From positions 6,394,252-6,458,251 of the forward strand of contig NC_067207.1 of the NCBI RefSeq assembly GCF_026262505.1: a stretch of 64,000 nt of DNA, written 5' to 3'. Source of the DNA: Trichomonas vaginalis G3 (taxonomy: Eukaryota > Parabasalia > Trichomonadida > Trichomonadidae). This document shows, one piece after another, positions 37,880-46,887 of the stretch. Each line of letters begins with the position of its first letter. Position 1 is the first letter of the stretch. A program made the translations under genes and the position numbers. Below the pieces are notes generated by a model. The model was not told the origin of the DNA, did not search any database, and saw only the letters and a program-made list of their open reading frames with translations.

Positions 37880-38548
37880 ATGAGAAGACGTTTCACTGGT
37901 CAAAAGAACACTAACGCAAAAGCAGAGATTACGGTTGGTTATAACGTAAATGATGATAAATCACGAATTATTCAAAATGTTAAAGTTAATGTTAGCCCTG
38001 AATTAACAAGGTCAGCAACTCAACCAAATTTATTAACTCGTGACTTACCGCAGAATGAGGAGGAGCAAAATAAAGAAGATGGAGACCCAATCATTTTATC
38101 TGAACCCGGTAAAGAACCCGTTGAAATTCCCACTTATCCAACATACCCAGCACCTCTTTCATCAAACATCGAGAACCCATATAAAATAGACATTAATTCT
38201 GAATTAATGAAAATTTACCGTGATATAATAACTAATAATTATGATTCAATAATAAATTTAATTGACCAATCCGGTTTAATTATTTTACCTTATGAATCAT
38301 TAATTCACATTATCGCCATTCTTTGTGATGTTCAAGATTCAGACGTTAAGATTCAATTTTTCATAGATGATGAGGTTTCATGCTGCGGAACAGTTGCAAA
38401 AATAAATCCTATAAAGGATATTAGCACAATTAAGATATCAAAGAATGGAACAACAACTGAACTTCATTTAACATATAATGATATTTATAATAAAATAGTT
38501 GATGAATATAAAATATCACTTGAAAAATTCTTTGTTAAGGCTATTTAA
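37880..38548 (+). CDS. Conserved Maverick protein with CCG motif (222 aa)
   Basis: MRRRFTGQKNTNAKAEI start after ATTATAA. A low-complexity polar and Pro-rich first half (YPTYPAPLSSN) is followed by the domain shared with the 204-aa protein of element 1: GLIILPYESLIHIIAIL, then EVSCCGTVAKI, then ISTIKISKNGTTTEL strands. Its 3' end overlaps the convergent 170-aa gene by 4 bp. Function unknown; part of the structural block common to both elements. Looks whole. Confidence 0.6.
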   Translation: MRRRFTGQKNTNAKAEITVGYNVNDDKSRIIQNVKVNVSPELTRSATQPNLLTRDLPQNEEEQNKEDGDPIILSEPGKEPVEIPTYPTYPAPLSSNIENPYKIDINSELMKIYRDIITNNYDSIINLIDQSGLIILPYESLIHIIAILCDVQDSDVKIQFFIDDEVSCCGTVAKINPIKDISTIKISKNGTTTELHLTYNDIYNKIVDEYKISLEKFFVKAI

Positions 38549-39057
38549 TATTCAAGCATTAACATTATCGAATAATAATCCTTTGAATCATAATCGATAA
38601 TAATTGACCTTTCACCAGTTTCTATCGTTTGTTTTATTTCTTTTTGTTCCCCACTATCCGGATCGGTCATTGTAATTGTTTTTGTTATAGTATCAGCTTT
38701 ATCTTTAACTTCAATCTTTTTTCCATCGGGATATTTAAACCAAAATTCCAAAAATTCGATATTGTCAATCTGTTCATATTTTAATCTATCAATTACATTT
38801 TTAATACCATCTGAAAATCTTATGAAATGGTCATTATATGGGTTTGATTGAACTAAATTTGAATGAAGTGAAATATAACCTGTTGATGAATATGACATCG
38901 ACTCATATTTTCTGAAAACACTAAAATTTATAACATGAATGAATTTCTTATTCGTTGAATTTATGAATTCTTGAGGTAATCTTATTCTAGTTTTATTTAT
39001 CACTGGAAAATAACGCTTTACCATATTTTTAATCGTAATAAAAATGTCAATTATCAA
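38545..39057 (-). CDS. Unrecognised 170-aa protein
   Basis: In the position of the minus-strand 133-aa gene of element 1 but without clear similarity. A basic N-terminus (MVKRYFPVINKTRIRLP), a beta-like middle and an acidic end (SIIIDYDSKDYYSIMLMLEY). The first ATG at 39057 overlaps the divergent gene start at 39044. The internal ATG at 39024 (MVKRYFPVI) leaves a 19-bp A/T-rich promoter gap and is my preferred start. Confidence 0.5.
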   Translation of the reverse strand: MIIDIFITIKNMVKRYFPVINKTRIRLPQEFINSTNKKFIHVINFSVFRKYESMSYSSTGYISLHSNLVQSNPYNDHFIRFSDGIKNVIDRLKYEQIDNIEFLEFWFKYPDGKKIEVKDKADTITKTITMTDPDSGEQKEIKQTIETGERSIIIDYDSKDYYSIMLMLEY

Positions 39058-39754
39058 TATTATTTCGAATAATAACTGTGAATTAAATTTAACAGTTAGT
39101 GGAATTTATAATGTTACTCTCGTTTCTGTGAGTGGTAAATTTAATCCCATTCTTTTAGACCCTTCGGATTATATATCATTTATTAAAGATGACCATGAAA
39201 AAACGTATGATATGTATATAAATAATGTGATAACGAAATGGGATATTAACACGATTTTAAGTTATTTAAATGAATCATTTATCGTATGGTATGAAGAAAA
39301 TTTTAAATCAAAACCTGATAAACTTTTTGAACTTGATGAAATAAATAACTTTATTAAATTTCCGCTGAAAATTAAATTTTGTACTCCTCATTTTCGTTCA
39401 TTGTTGGGGATATTAAATTTTGAAAAAGATGTTGGGGATGTTTTGTATTCTGACACTGGTTCCAATTTCATTTTAATCAAATGTGATAAAGTTAATACCC
39501 CAATGAGATTTTCACATCAAACATTAGACCCTAACTCTTACCCATCAATACAAAACATTTTATCCATCAACTTAAACACATTTTCTTTATCATATCCGTT
39601 TCAATTATCCGGGAATTCATTTATTCTTCATTCAAAAGATTTATCAAATATTAAATTTAGAATAACTGACCTATTTGATTGTGATTTAGAATTTATGAAT
39701 GAAATATTATGGCAATTTCAAATAGAGAAAATAGCTGATGAGATAACGGATTAA
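39044..39754 (+). CDS. 236-aa minor structural protein shared by both Mavericks
   Basis: Matches the plan of the 258-aa protein of element 1: beta-rich N-terminus (LTVSGIYNVTLVSVSG), a central FRSLLGIL segment, strands ending in FRITDLFDCDLEFMNEI near the C-terminus, and position just before the fiber gene. Probably a capsid-associated protein, perhaps the base to which the fiber binds, because it is the fixed neighbour of the fiber in both elements (inference). Looks whole. Confidence 0.55.
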   Translation: MSIINIISNNNCELNLTVSGIYNVTLVSVSGKFNPILLDPSDYISFIKDDHEKTYDMYINNVITKWDINTILSYLNESFIVWYEENFKSKPDKLFELDEINNFIKFPLKIKFCTPHFRSLLGILNFEKDVGDVLYSDTGSNFILIKCDKVNTPMRFSHQTLDPNSYPSIQNILSINLNTFSLSYPFQLSGNSFILHSKDLSNIKFRITDLFDCDLEFMNEILWQFQIEKIADEITD

Positions 39755-39778
39755 ATATTTATTTTTAAATTGTAATAA

Positions 39779-41641
39779 ATGATTAAACAACAGCAACCAC
39801 AACAACTTAAGGCACAAAGCACCCAAGTCCTTCAGACCATTACATACGCCACATATGCATATAATTCAAAGACGGCAGAACAAACGCAAAGGTTGAAATA
39901 TGGAGATTTGGAGATAGTATTGAAAAATGACCATTTCGAATTCGTTTGCAAAGGTGGTGCGGTGATATCAAATATAAAAGAAATTTTATTTATGAATTCA
40001 AAAATTAAAGGAATAACGGATGATATAACATCAATTCCACCAGAAGAACAAAGATATTACGCATTAAATGCATTTCCTAAAGTTTTGAAGATTGGAAGAT
40101 TTAATTTAAATGAGAAATTCATAGAAGGTTTCCTAAATGACATAATGAAAAAGGCAGATAAGGAATATGTGGATAATGAGTTAATGAAGAAAGCAAATTT
40201 GGTTTATGTTGATGAAAAAGATAATGAAATTAAAGAAAAGGTTGAACGGTATCATGAATGGACAATGGAGACTTTTAAAGTTAAAGCTGATACAGAATGG
40301 GTTTCAGGATGTTTAGACCTTAAAGCGGATAAAACTTATGTGGATAGTGAGTTAGAGAAGAAAGCGGATAAAGAACATACACATAACTTCTTCTCAACTG
40401 TTGCTATAGAAAGTATTGAAGGAACGGTTGAGGGAAGTGGTGGGGATGCATTATATTATAAACCTCCTAACTTTCCACAAGGTTTAACATCGGATGAAAA
40501 CATAACAACGAATAAAAAAATTAGGTGTAAAAATGTTTATATCATGAAGGATGAAAATAATGTTAAATTCACTGTTCAAGATTTATATGATAAGAAGGCA
40601 GATAAAACTTATGTTAACGAAATATACCAAAGTTTGAAAGGAACAACAAAAAATATTGAAACTATTGTTGGCGACTCTTCTGTCAATAAAGAAAATAAAT
40701 ATTTTAGATGGCAGTTTGTACAGTCCTTAAAAAATGGTATACGGTGGAAACTCATTCCGAAAAATAACAATGAAATGTATGTAAGCTATAAAAAGAATGA
40801 TGACACACAAGTTAAAGTTCCATTAGACAACAACTGCTACTTAAACTTATATGAAGGCGAACAAAAGAAATATTTTAGAGTTTATGAAATGTCAGATATG
40901 ACATTGCCTGACCCAGCTCCAGCACCATATTATTATGACTATGGAGATGACGACAGAACACCACATGTAGATGAACAAAAGCTAACATTATATTTAGATT
41001 ATTATAGATATAAAAGATATAATGCAATAGAAAAAACGAGAATAGTTTATTATTATACAGATGATAGAAATAAATATTATAGTCAAGATTTTACCTACCC
41101 TGAAAACATAAGATTATATTATAAAAAATATTCCGACACAAACCAGAAGAAACCTGAAATAGTTGCATTATATTTTAAGTTCAAAAGAGACAATCCTATA
41201 ATATCTCATATGTTTGATTTAATGAACCCAGTAGGTTCTATTTATACATCAATGGATGCAAGAGGTCCTCAAGTAATGTTTGGTGTTGGTGCATGGGAAC
41301 AAATAGTCGACAGGTTTTTGTATTGTGCAAACTCTTCAAAGGAAACAGGAGGTTCGAAGAAAATTAAAGAAGCAAACCTTCCACCACACACTCATACAGG
41401 AACTACAAACTTTTCTGGCGACCATAGACACTCATTAAGAGATCACCCATTATACAACTCAGACTATGAAGCTGGCAATGACGTTTTATCTCCATATTAT
41501 AACCATTCAACAAAAAAGACTTTTCGACAAACTGAACCGGGAGGAAATCATTCACATACTTTCACAACAAATCCAACAGGCTCGGGTGAAGATTATATGC
41601 CACCATTTATGACTGTATTCGCATGGTATAGAGTTCATTGA
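39779..41641 (+). CDS. Fiber protein with phage tail-collar tip (620 aa)
   Basis: N-terminal anchor (TYATYAYNSKTAEQTQRLKY) similar to the element 1 fiber. The shaft has KADKEYVDNELMKKA and KADKEHTHNFFSTV blocks of the trimeric fiber type. A module at about 40402-40600 (AIESIEGTVEGSGGDALYYK) is nearly identical in DNA to element 1. The middle is Tyr-rich. The tip (residues about 483-620) has NPVGSIYTSMDARGPQVMFG, LPPHTHTG, GDHRHS, GGNHSHT and GEDYMPPFMTVFAWYRV, the phage tail-collar/receptor-binding signature with metal-binding His pairs. A host-attachment role is likely. Looks whole and much shorter than the element 1 fiber. Confidence 0.8.
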   Translation: MIKQQQPQQLKAQSTQVLQTITYATYAYNSKTAEQTQRLKYGDLEIVLKNDHFEFVCKGGAVISNIKEILFMNSKIKGITDDITSIPPEEQRYYALNAFPKVLKIGRFNLNEKFIEGFLNDIMKKADKEYVDNELMKKANLVYVDEKDNEIKEKVERYHEWTMETFKVKADTEWVSGCLDLKADKTYVDSELEKKADKEHTHNFFSTVAIESIEGTVEGSGGDALYYKPPNFPQGLTSDENITTNKKIRCKNVYIMKDENNVKFTVQDLYDKKADKTYVNEIYQSLKGTTKNIETIVGDSSVNKENKYFRWQFVQSLKNGIRWKLIPKNNNEMYVSYKKNDDTQVKVPLDNNCYLNLYEGEQKKYFRVYEMSDMTLPDPAPAPYYYDYGDDDRTPHVDEQKLTLYLDYYRYKRYNAIEKTRIVYYYTDDRNKYYSQDFTYPENIRLYYKKYSDTNQKKPEIVALYFKFKRDNPIISHMFDLMNPVGSIYTSMDARGPQVMFGVGAWEQIVDRFLYCANSSKETGGSKKIKEANLPPHTHTGTTNFSGDHRHSLRDHPLYNSDYEAGNDVLSPYYNHSTKKTFRQTEPGGNHSHTFTTNPTGSGEDYMPPFMTVFAWYRVH

Positions 41642-41756
41642 ATGAATAAAATATATTTTATGTCTGTAATTAATTAGGTAATGAAGTAATGGATGAACTG
41701 CAGAAATATATGTTATCGTCAATGGTTTCGGGTTATTCAATAATACTTTATTTTTG

Positions 41757-43250
41757 AAGAACTGAAGGTGTTACCATGTTACCATGTGCTACCAGGTTAA
41801 TTAACTTCTTTTAAAAAATGAGACAACATGACATTTTGACAACAGTGACGGAAATATGATGCAGCCCAAAAATAAAGTTAGTTTTAAAATTATTTTTATT
41901 TTTTTTATTTTGTATGTAAGAACAATAATGACAGTCGAAGCAAAAACATTCACGAACAAATCTAATGGCGAAACATTCACAAAAGGCACTTATAATGGTA
42001 TTGAAGTCTTACGTAGAGACAAGGATGGTTACATTAATGCAACAAAGATGACAAGAGAAGCGGGAAGGTTAAACCATTTAAACAGATTTCTCAATAGTAC
42101 TAAAATGCAGGAAATTCTCGAGTTTTGGATGAACGAATACGGTCGAGCCAAAAGTGGCTCAACCTCAAAACGAGCATTTTATGAGCTTATTAATGGCGTT
42201 ATGAATGAATTCAAAGGTATTTACATACATCCTGACCTCGTTCATTTTGTTGCTGAATGGTGCTCTGTAAAGTATGCATTTTATGTCAAAGATATTATGG
42301 ACTCCATAGACAAGAAAGTTCATGAGAAATTAGATGAAGAAGAAGTTGAAGATACAGTGGAGAATGCTAAACCTTTGTTCGAACAAGAAGTTAAGAAAAT
42401 GCACGAAAAACAATTAGAACATGAACGTGAGATGTGTTATGGTTATAGAGATTCCCCATACGAACTAGACCAATGGGAACAAGAAGATTTAAAGAGAGAA
42501 TTTAGAGAATATGAACTCGCTAAGATAGCATTTGAAGCTGCAGAAAAGAAGTTAAAAGTTTGGGGGTCGTTTGTACAAAAATATTGTGAGTAAATGAACC
42601 GTTTATTTTTGTCATTAACGACCAAAAATATATGTTATCGTTAATGGTTTCGTCAATGGTTTCTGGTTATTCAATAATACTTTATTTTTGAAGAACTGAA
42701 GGTGTCACTACGTCAAAATGTGTCACTCGTAATGTTATCGTCAATGGTTTCGGGTTATTCAATAATACTTTATTTTTGAAGAACTGAAGGTGTTACCATG
42801 TTACCATGTGCTACCAGGTTAATTAACTTCTTTTAAAAAATGAGACAACATGACATTTTGACAACACAGCAGGAGGAAGGTATTTATGAATTATTTTTGA
42901 AGAACTGAAGGTGTTACCATGTTACCATGTGCTACCAGGTTAATTAACTTCTTTTAAAAAATGAGACAACATGACATTTTGACAACACAGCAGGAGGAAG
43001 GTATTTATGAATTATTTTTGAAGAACTGAAGGTGTTACCATGTTACCATGTGCTACCAGGTTAATTAACTTCTTTTAAAAAATGAGACAACATGACATTT
43101 TGACAACACAGCAGGAGGAAGGTATTTATGAATTATTTTTGAAGAACTGAAGGTGTTACCATGTTACCATGTGCTACCAGGTTAATTAACTTCTTTTAAA
43201 AAATGAGACAACATGACATTTTGACAACAGTGACGGAAATATGATGCAGC
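41757..43250 (+). repeat. Repeat array left of the primase gene (121-bp units)
   Basis: Units beginning AGAACTGAAGGTGTTACCATG and containing GTTAATTAAC and TGAGACAACATGACATTTTG start at 42780, 42901, 43022 and 43143 (period 121 bp). Partial units lie at about 41757 and 42697. The last unit and the 41757 unit both run into GTGACGGAAATATGATGCAG and the gene leader. Inverted copies lie right of the primase (45655-46345). The stretch 42594-43302 contains only these repeats and the leader. Confidence 0.8.
41928..42593 (+). CDS. KilA-N domain protein
   Basis: I start at the ATG at 41928 (MTVEAKTFTNKS) because the earlier frame start lies in the conserved leader. About residues 15-110 form a KilA-N DNA-binding domain: TYNGIEVLRRDKDGYINATKM, RLNHLNRFLNSTKMQEIL and HPDLVHFVAEWCSVKYAFYVKDIM are hallmark blocks. 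The C-terminal half is a long charged helix (EEEVEDTVENAKPLFEQEV). KilA-N proteins are common in large DNA viruses and phages, where they bind DNA and often regulate genes. It shares its leader with the primase gene and with the spacer gene of element 1. Confidence 0.85.
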   Translation: MTVEAKTFTNKSNGETFTKGTYNGIEVLRRDKDGYINATKMTREAGRLNHLNRFLNSTKMQEILEFWMNEYGRAKSGSTSKRAFYELINGVMNEFKGIYIHPDLVHFVAEWCSVKYAFYVKDIMDSIDKKVHEKLDEEEVEDTVENAKPLFEQEVKKMHEKQLEHEREMCYGYRDSPYELDQWEQEDLKREFREYELAKIAFEAAEKKLKVWGSFVQKYCE

Positions 43251-43254
43251 CCAA

Positions 43255-43302
43255 AAATAAAGTTAGTTTTAAAATTATTTTTATTTTTTTATTCCTATAT
43301 AA
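43255..43302 (+). promoter_or_regulatory. Leader/promoter of the primase gene
   Basis: AAATAAAGTTAGTTTTAAAATT followed by a T-rich run and ATATAAATG. The first 40 bases are the same as the leader of the KilA-N gene (41872-41910), so the two genes have duplicated control regions. Confidence 0.6.
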
Positions 43303-45471
43303 ATGACGACAACAAACAACAACAGCAACTATATCGTTTCTGATGAAAAAGTTATTGATTCATTAGTTGAGGAATTAGTTATGGCAGAAACTAAAACCCT
43401 CAACGAAAGAATTGGTGAAAACAAGATTGATTTGCATAACTACCTCAAACATGATGGGGGAAGAGGAAGGAAAACTGGTATGGCTTTATTAGTAAATAAA
43501 ATATCAAATTTAACGATTATAGATGTTGATATCAATAAATCGTACAATGATGAACTTAAAGAAACAGTTAGAAAAGACATTTTATCAAAACTTTCGGATA
43601 AAGATGTTATTGTTAAAACCGCTTCAGGAGGTCTTCACATTTATTGCAACACTAATTTCTTCTATTCAACCTCGAACAGAATGATTAAATGTTATTCCTG
43701 CAATGATTATGATATTGATATCATGACTTCAATGGATGATTCAAAGCGTTCTTTAGTGGTTATGGCTGATTCAAGTGTTCGCAAGAATGCAACAGAACCA
43801 ATCAATACATACTCATTCATTCGTGGAAGTTATGATTCAACATTAACCAGAACAGTGAATGATATATTAAATGATTTGAATATTAAGGTAAGAGTTGAAC
43901 AAAAGAACGAAGAAATAAAGAGTATAATGAATGAAAACAAAGATGTAAACATTGACGATAAACTAGCTCAAAGCATAGTTGATGGCATCTGTGATTTTGA
44001 AGTACATAATGACGGTGGAAACATGAATTTAGAAAAAGAAGTTACATTATTCACACTGTTTCAAGCAATTAATTCGTTACCTAATCATTTAATTAATGAA
44101 GCATACGATAACGTTTATAACTTCTGCAGTTTAACAGAAAATGCAAAAAGTAATTTTGAAAAAGCACGTGATAGATATGCACATTTAATGACTTCACCAT
44201 TTGTTTTGGTGAAGATTCTAAAACTATATCAAAAGGAATATTATGATGAATATGTTTTACCTTTATTACGTAAGCCAAAAATAACATTTGATATCAAACT
44301 TGATGACTCGTTTTTGATAACAGATATTAGACGCAAGGCTGAAAATCATCAGTATAAAAACAGTTCTGAAGTAATTGAGGATTTATCACGTGTAATCCGT
44401 TTTGTAGATTGTGGAAATAAATATTTCATTCAGAAAGATTACAACATACACGACAAAATGAATCAAATATCATTCGTTCTTCAATCAAACATGAAAGAGT
44501 CACTCAAAATGATTAAATTATTTAAAGAAGAAGGCAAAACAATAACAGCATGGGATGTACTACTAAATCAATTGTCTTCATTAACCATTAAGGGTGTTTG
44601 CTTTAAATCTGATTCCCCCGATGTTTTCTCAACGTTTCAAGGTTATAAATACAACATTCTCGAAAAAACTGATTACTCAAAAATTGAAATGTTTATGGAT
44701 TTCATTAAAGAAGCCATTTGTGATAATAACGATGAAGTGTATAAATACCTTCTCGGCTGGATTGCATCAATGATTCAACATCCTGGAATCAAGAATGAAA
44801 CAGCAATTATTTTGAAAGGACTTCAGGGAACGGGTAAAAACAGATTCACAGACATTATTTCTGAACTTCTCGCTGGTTATTCATGCAAAAACATTACTGA
44901 AATAGGTGAGCTAACGGGTAATTTCAATTCAGTAGTTGAAAATAAAATGTTTCTTGTACTTAATGAACTCAAGAATGTTGGTGAAGACAGACTCGCAAAC
45001 TTCAACGCTTTGAAATCAATTATTACGGATAATGAGATTAGAATTAATGAAAAGAATCAACCCAGAAGAACTGCTCAGAATGTTGCCAATTTCATTTTCG
45101 TAACTAACAATGTTTACCCTGTCAAAATTGAAGTTGGAGACAGAAGATACGTAGTTTTAAGGGTTAATGGTAAATTTAAGGGTCAATTTGATTATTTCAA
45201 GAATTTGATGAATTCATGCACAAAGGAATTTTATGATAATTTACTGACGTATTTTATCAATTACGACCTTTCATCATTTAATGTACGAATCATACCGATG
45301 ACTGAAGCCAAACAAGATTTAATTGAATTATCAACAAATCCTTTAGATGTATGGATAAATACACATTATGATGAATTGTGTGCAGGTATGACGTGTAAAA
45401 ATGCTTTATTCTGCAAACCATCAGACATGAAAGACAAGAATTTCCAAATGAGTATTAAGGATAAATGTTAA
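43303..45471 (+). CDS. Primase-helicase (AEP primase plus SF3 helicase, D5-like)
   Basis: 722 aa. An N-terminal archaeo-eukaryotic primase domain shows the paired acidic motif IIDVDIN (residues 72-78) and the TASGGLHIY motif (106-114). A D5N-like linker leads to the SF3 helicase: Walker A GLQGTGKN (506-513), Walker B MFLVLNE (549-555), motif C FIFVTNN (597-603) and GDRRY (612-616). In the family it primes and unwinds DNA for replication. The frame seems cut slightly short, with coding-like sequence continuing towards 45615, so it may be broken once near its end. Repeat arrays in opposite orientation flank it on both sides. Confidence 0.88.
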   Translation: MTTTNNNSNYIVSDEKVIDSLVEELVMAETKTLNERIGENKIDLHNYLKHDGGRGRKTGMALLVNKISNLTIIDVDINKSYNDELKETVRKDILSKLSDKDVIVKTASGGLHIYCNTNFFYSTSNRMIKCYSCNDYDIDIMTSMDDSKRSLVVMADSSVRKNATEPINTYSFIRGSYDSTLTRTVNDILNDLNIKVRVEQKNEEIKSIMNENKDVNIDDKLAQSIVDGICDFEVHNDGGNMNLEKEVTLFTLFQAINSLPNHLINEAYDNVYNFCSLTENAKSNFEKARDRYAHLMTSPFVLVKILKLYQKEYYDEYVLPLLRKPKITFDIKLDDSFLITDIRRKAENHQYKNSSEVIEDLSRVIRFVDCGNKYFIQKDYNIHDKMNQISFVLQSNMKESLKMIKLFKEEGKTITAWDVLLNQLSSLTIKGVCFKSDSPDVFSTFQGYKYNILEKTDYSKIEMFMDFIKEAICDNNDEVYKYLLGWIASMIQHPGIKNETAIILKGLQGTGKNRFTDIISELLAGYSCKNITEIGELTGNFNSVVENKMFLVLNELKNVGEDRLANFNALKSIITDNEIRINEKNQPRRTAQNVANFIFVTNNVYPVKIEVGDRRYVVLRVNGKFKGQFDYFKNLMNSCTKEFYDNLLTYFINYDLSSFNVRIIPMTEAKQDLIELSTNPLDVWINTHYDELCAGMTCKNALFCKPSDMKDKNFQMSIKDKC

Positions 45472-45654
45472 AGGAAACATAGAAGAATAGACGGTAAACA
45501 AACATGGTGTTATGTTTTGAAAGAAGAAATGAAAGGATTATATAAACAGGTTGAACCAAACGATGATGAGGATTCATTTACTGACGATGAAATACCCGTA
45601 AATGAAGCTTTATAAAGTATGATTTGAATTTATTTTTTGCATTAATCCTGCTGT

Positions 45655-46345
45655 GTTGTCAAAATGTCATGTTGTCTCATTTTTTAAAAGAAGTTAATTA
45701 ACCTGGTAGCACATGGTAACATGGTAACACCTTCAGTTCTTCAAAAATAATTCATAAATACCTTCCTCCTGCTGTGTTGTCAAAATGTCATGTTGTCTCA
45801 TTTTTTAAAAGAAGTTAATTAACCTGGTAGCACATGGTAACATGGTAACACCTTCAGTTCTTCAAAAATAAAGTATTATTGAATAACCCGAAACCATTGA
45901 CGATAACATTACGAGTGACACATTTTGACGTAGTGACACCTTCAGTTCTTCAAAAATAAATAATTATTGAATAACCCGAAACCATTAACGATGAAGTTTG
46001 ACAAAAGCATTAACGTTTAAGTTTGACAAAAGCATTCACGTTTAAGTTTGACAAATTCATGAGGGTGAAAAAAGAGGTGAGATCTCACCACTTCACCTAA
46101 ACATTATTTTGGGTCATTCACGATGAAGTTTGACAAAAGCATTAACGTTTAAGTTTGACAAAAGCATTAACGATCCAACCTTGATAAAGCATTAACGATG
46201 AAATCATGACGATAACATCATATTTCCTATGTTGTTGTCAAAATGTCATGTTGTCTCATTTTTTAAAAGAAGTTAATTAACCTGGTAGCACATGGTAACA
46301 TGGTAACACCTTCAGTTCTTCAAAAATAAAGTATTATTGAATAAC
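45655..46345 (-). repeat. Repeat array right of the primase gene, inverted
   Basis: Inverted copies of the 121-bp unit (each ending CATGGTAACACCTTCAGTTC on the plus strand) lie at about 45655-45745, 45771-45865 and 46232-46325. Between them are direct repeats of AAGTTTGACAAAAGCATTAACG type (45990-46200) and one GGTGA/TCACC box at 46062-46100. No gene is seen in 45620-46409. Confidence 0.78.
46062..46100. promoter_or_regulatory. GGTGA/TCACC box in element 2
   Basis: GGGTGAAAAAAGAGGTGAGATCTCACCACTTCACCTAAAC-type sequence, the same box family as in element 1. Here the core GGTGAGATCTCACC is a perfect 14-bp palindrome. Confidence 0.7.
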
Positions 46346-46409
46346 CCGAAACCATTGACGATAACATTAACGTAAACATAACTGATAACAAAATTTTATT
46401 TTTATATAA

Positions 46410-46574
46410 ATGGACACCCCACAAGCTCAAAATTTACCACGGATCATAACAAGGGAGGAAATGATAAAAATGATGCAAAAACTAATTAAAAACAACAAAC
46501 CACAAAAACCGAGAAGATGTGGTTATGCAGTAATGATGGAAAGAAGAACCCAGAAGGGTTCGGGAAACCATTGA
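46410..46574 (+). CDS. Small basic protein (54 aa)
   Basis: ATG directly after the standard TTTTATTTTTATATAA context. Translation starts MDTPQAQNLPRIITREEMIK and has a basic end (KPQKPRRCGYAVMMERRTQ). A GAACCC-AGAA-GGGTTC hairpin lies near the 3' end (46546-46561). The well-placed promoter is the main argument that it is real. Function unknown. Confidence 0.4.
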   Translation: MDTPQAQNLPRIITREEMIKMMQKLIKNNKPQKPRRCGYAVMMERRTQKGSGNH

Positions 46575-46591
46575 CGGAAGAGGAATAAAAA

Positions 46592-46867
46592 TTAAATTTG
46601 GATTGAGTTTAAAAATTCATCTTTATTAAATTCATCCCTTCCAATCAATTTATTTATTCTATTAAATTCTTTTATTTTTGCTTCACTCAGTTTAAGGATT
46701 GAACGGTAAGTTTCTAATTTTTCTATTATTTCTTTCCTCTCTTGATCGTTTTCAACCCCACCACATTGCGGCTTCTTTTTTTTGTAATAGCATATTTTTG
46801 ATTTAATTTTGTTTAGTTTCTTTTTATATTCATCGTCTGGACTCTTGGATGCTTCGTTGTCACTCAT
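46592..46867 (-). CDS. Unrecognised 91-aa lysine-rich protein
   Basis: MSDNEASKSPDDEYKKKLNK start, with a basic CYYKKKKPQCGG stretch and a helical C-terminus (KEIIEKLETYRSILKL). Located 20 bp past the integrase stop and in the same direction, so it may be co-transcribed with it. No family recognised. Confidence 0.5.
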   Translation of the reverse strand: MSDNEASKSPDDEYKKKLNKIKSKICYYKKKKPQCGGVENDQERKEIIEKLETYRSILKLSEAKIKEFNRINKLIGRDEFNKDEFLNSIQI

Positions 46868-46887
46868 TTCTTACTGAAATAAAAAAA

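Noticed and set aside
41880-41930. Intron starting at GTATGT before the KilA-N ATG
   Set aside because: No matching trichomonad 3' splice motif was found downstream. The ATG at 41928 gives a complete domain without splicing. Kept as an open question in the findings.
42780-43250. CRISPR-like array
   Set aside because: The repeats are 121-bp tandem units without short constant repeats and variable spacers, and the genome is eukaryotic.
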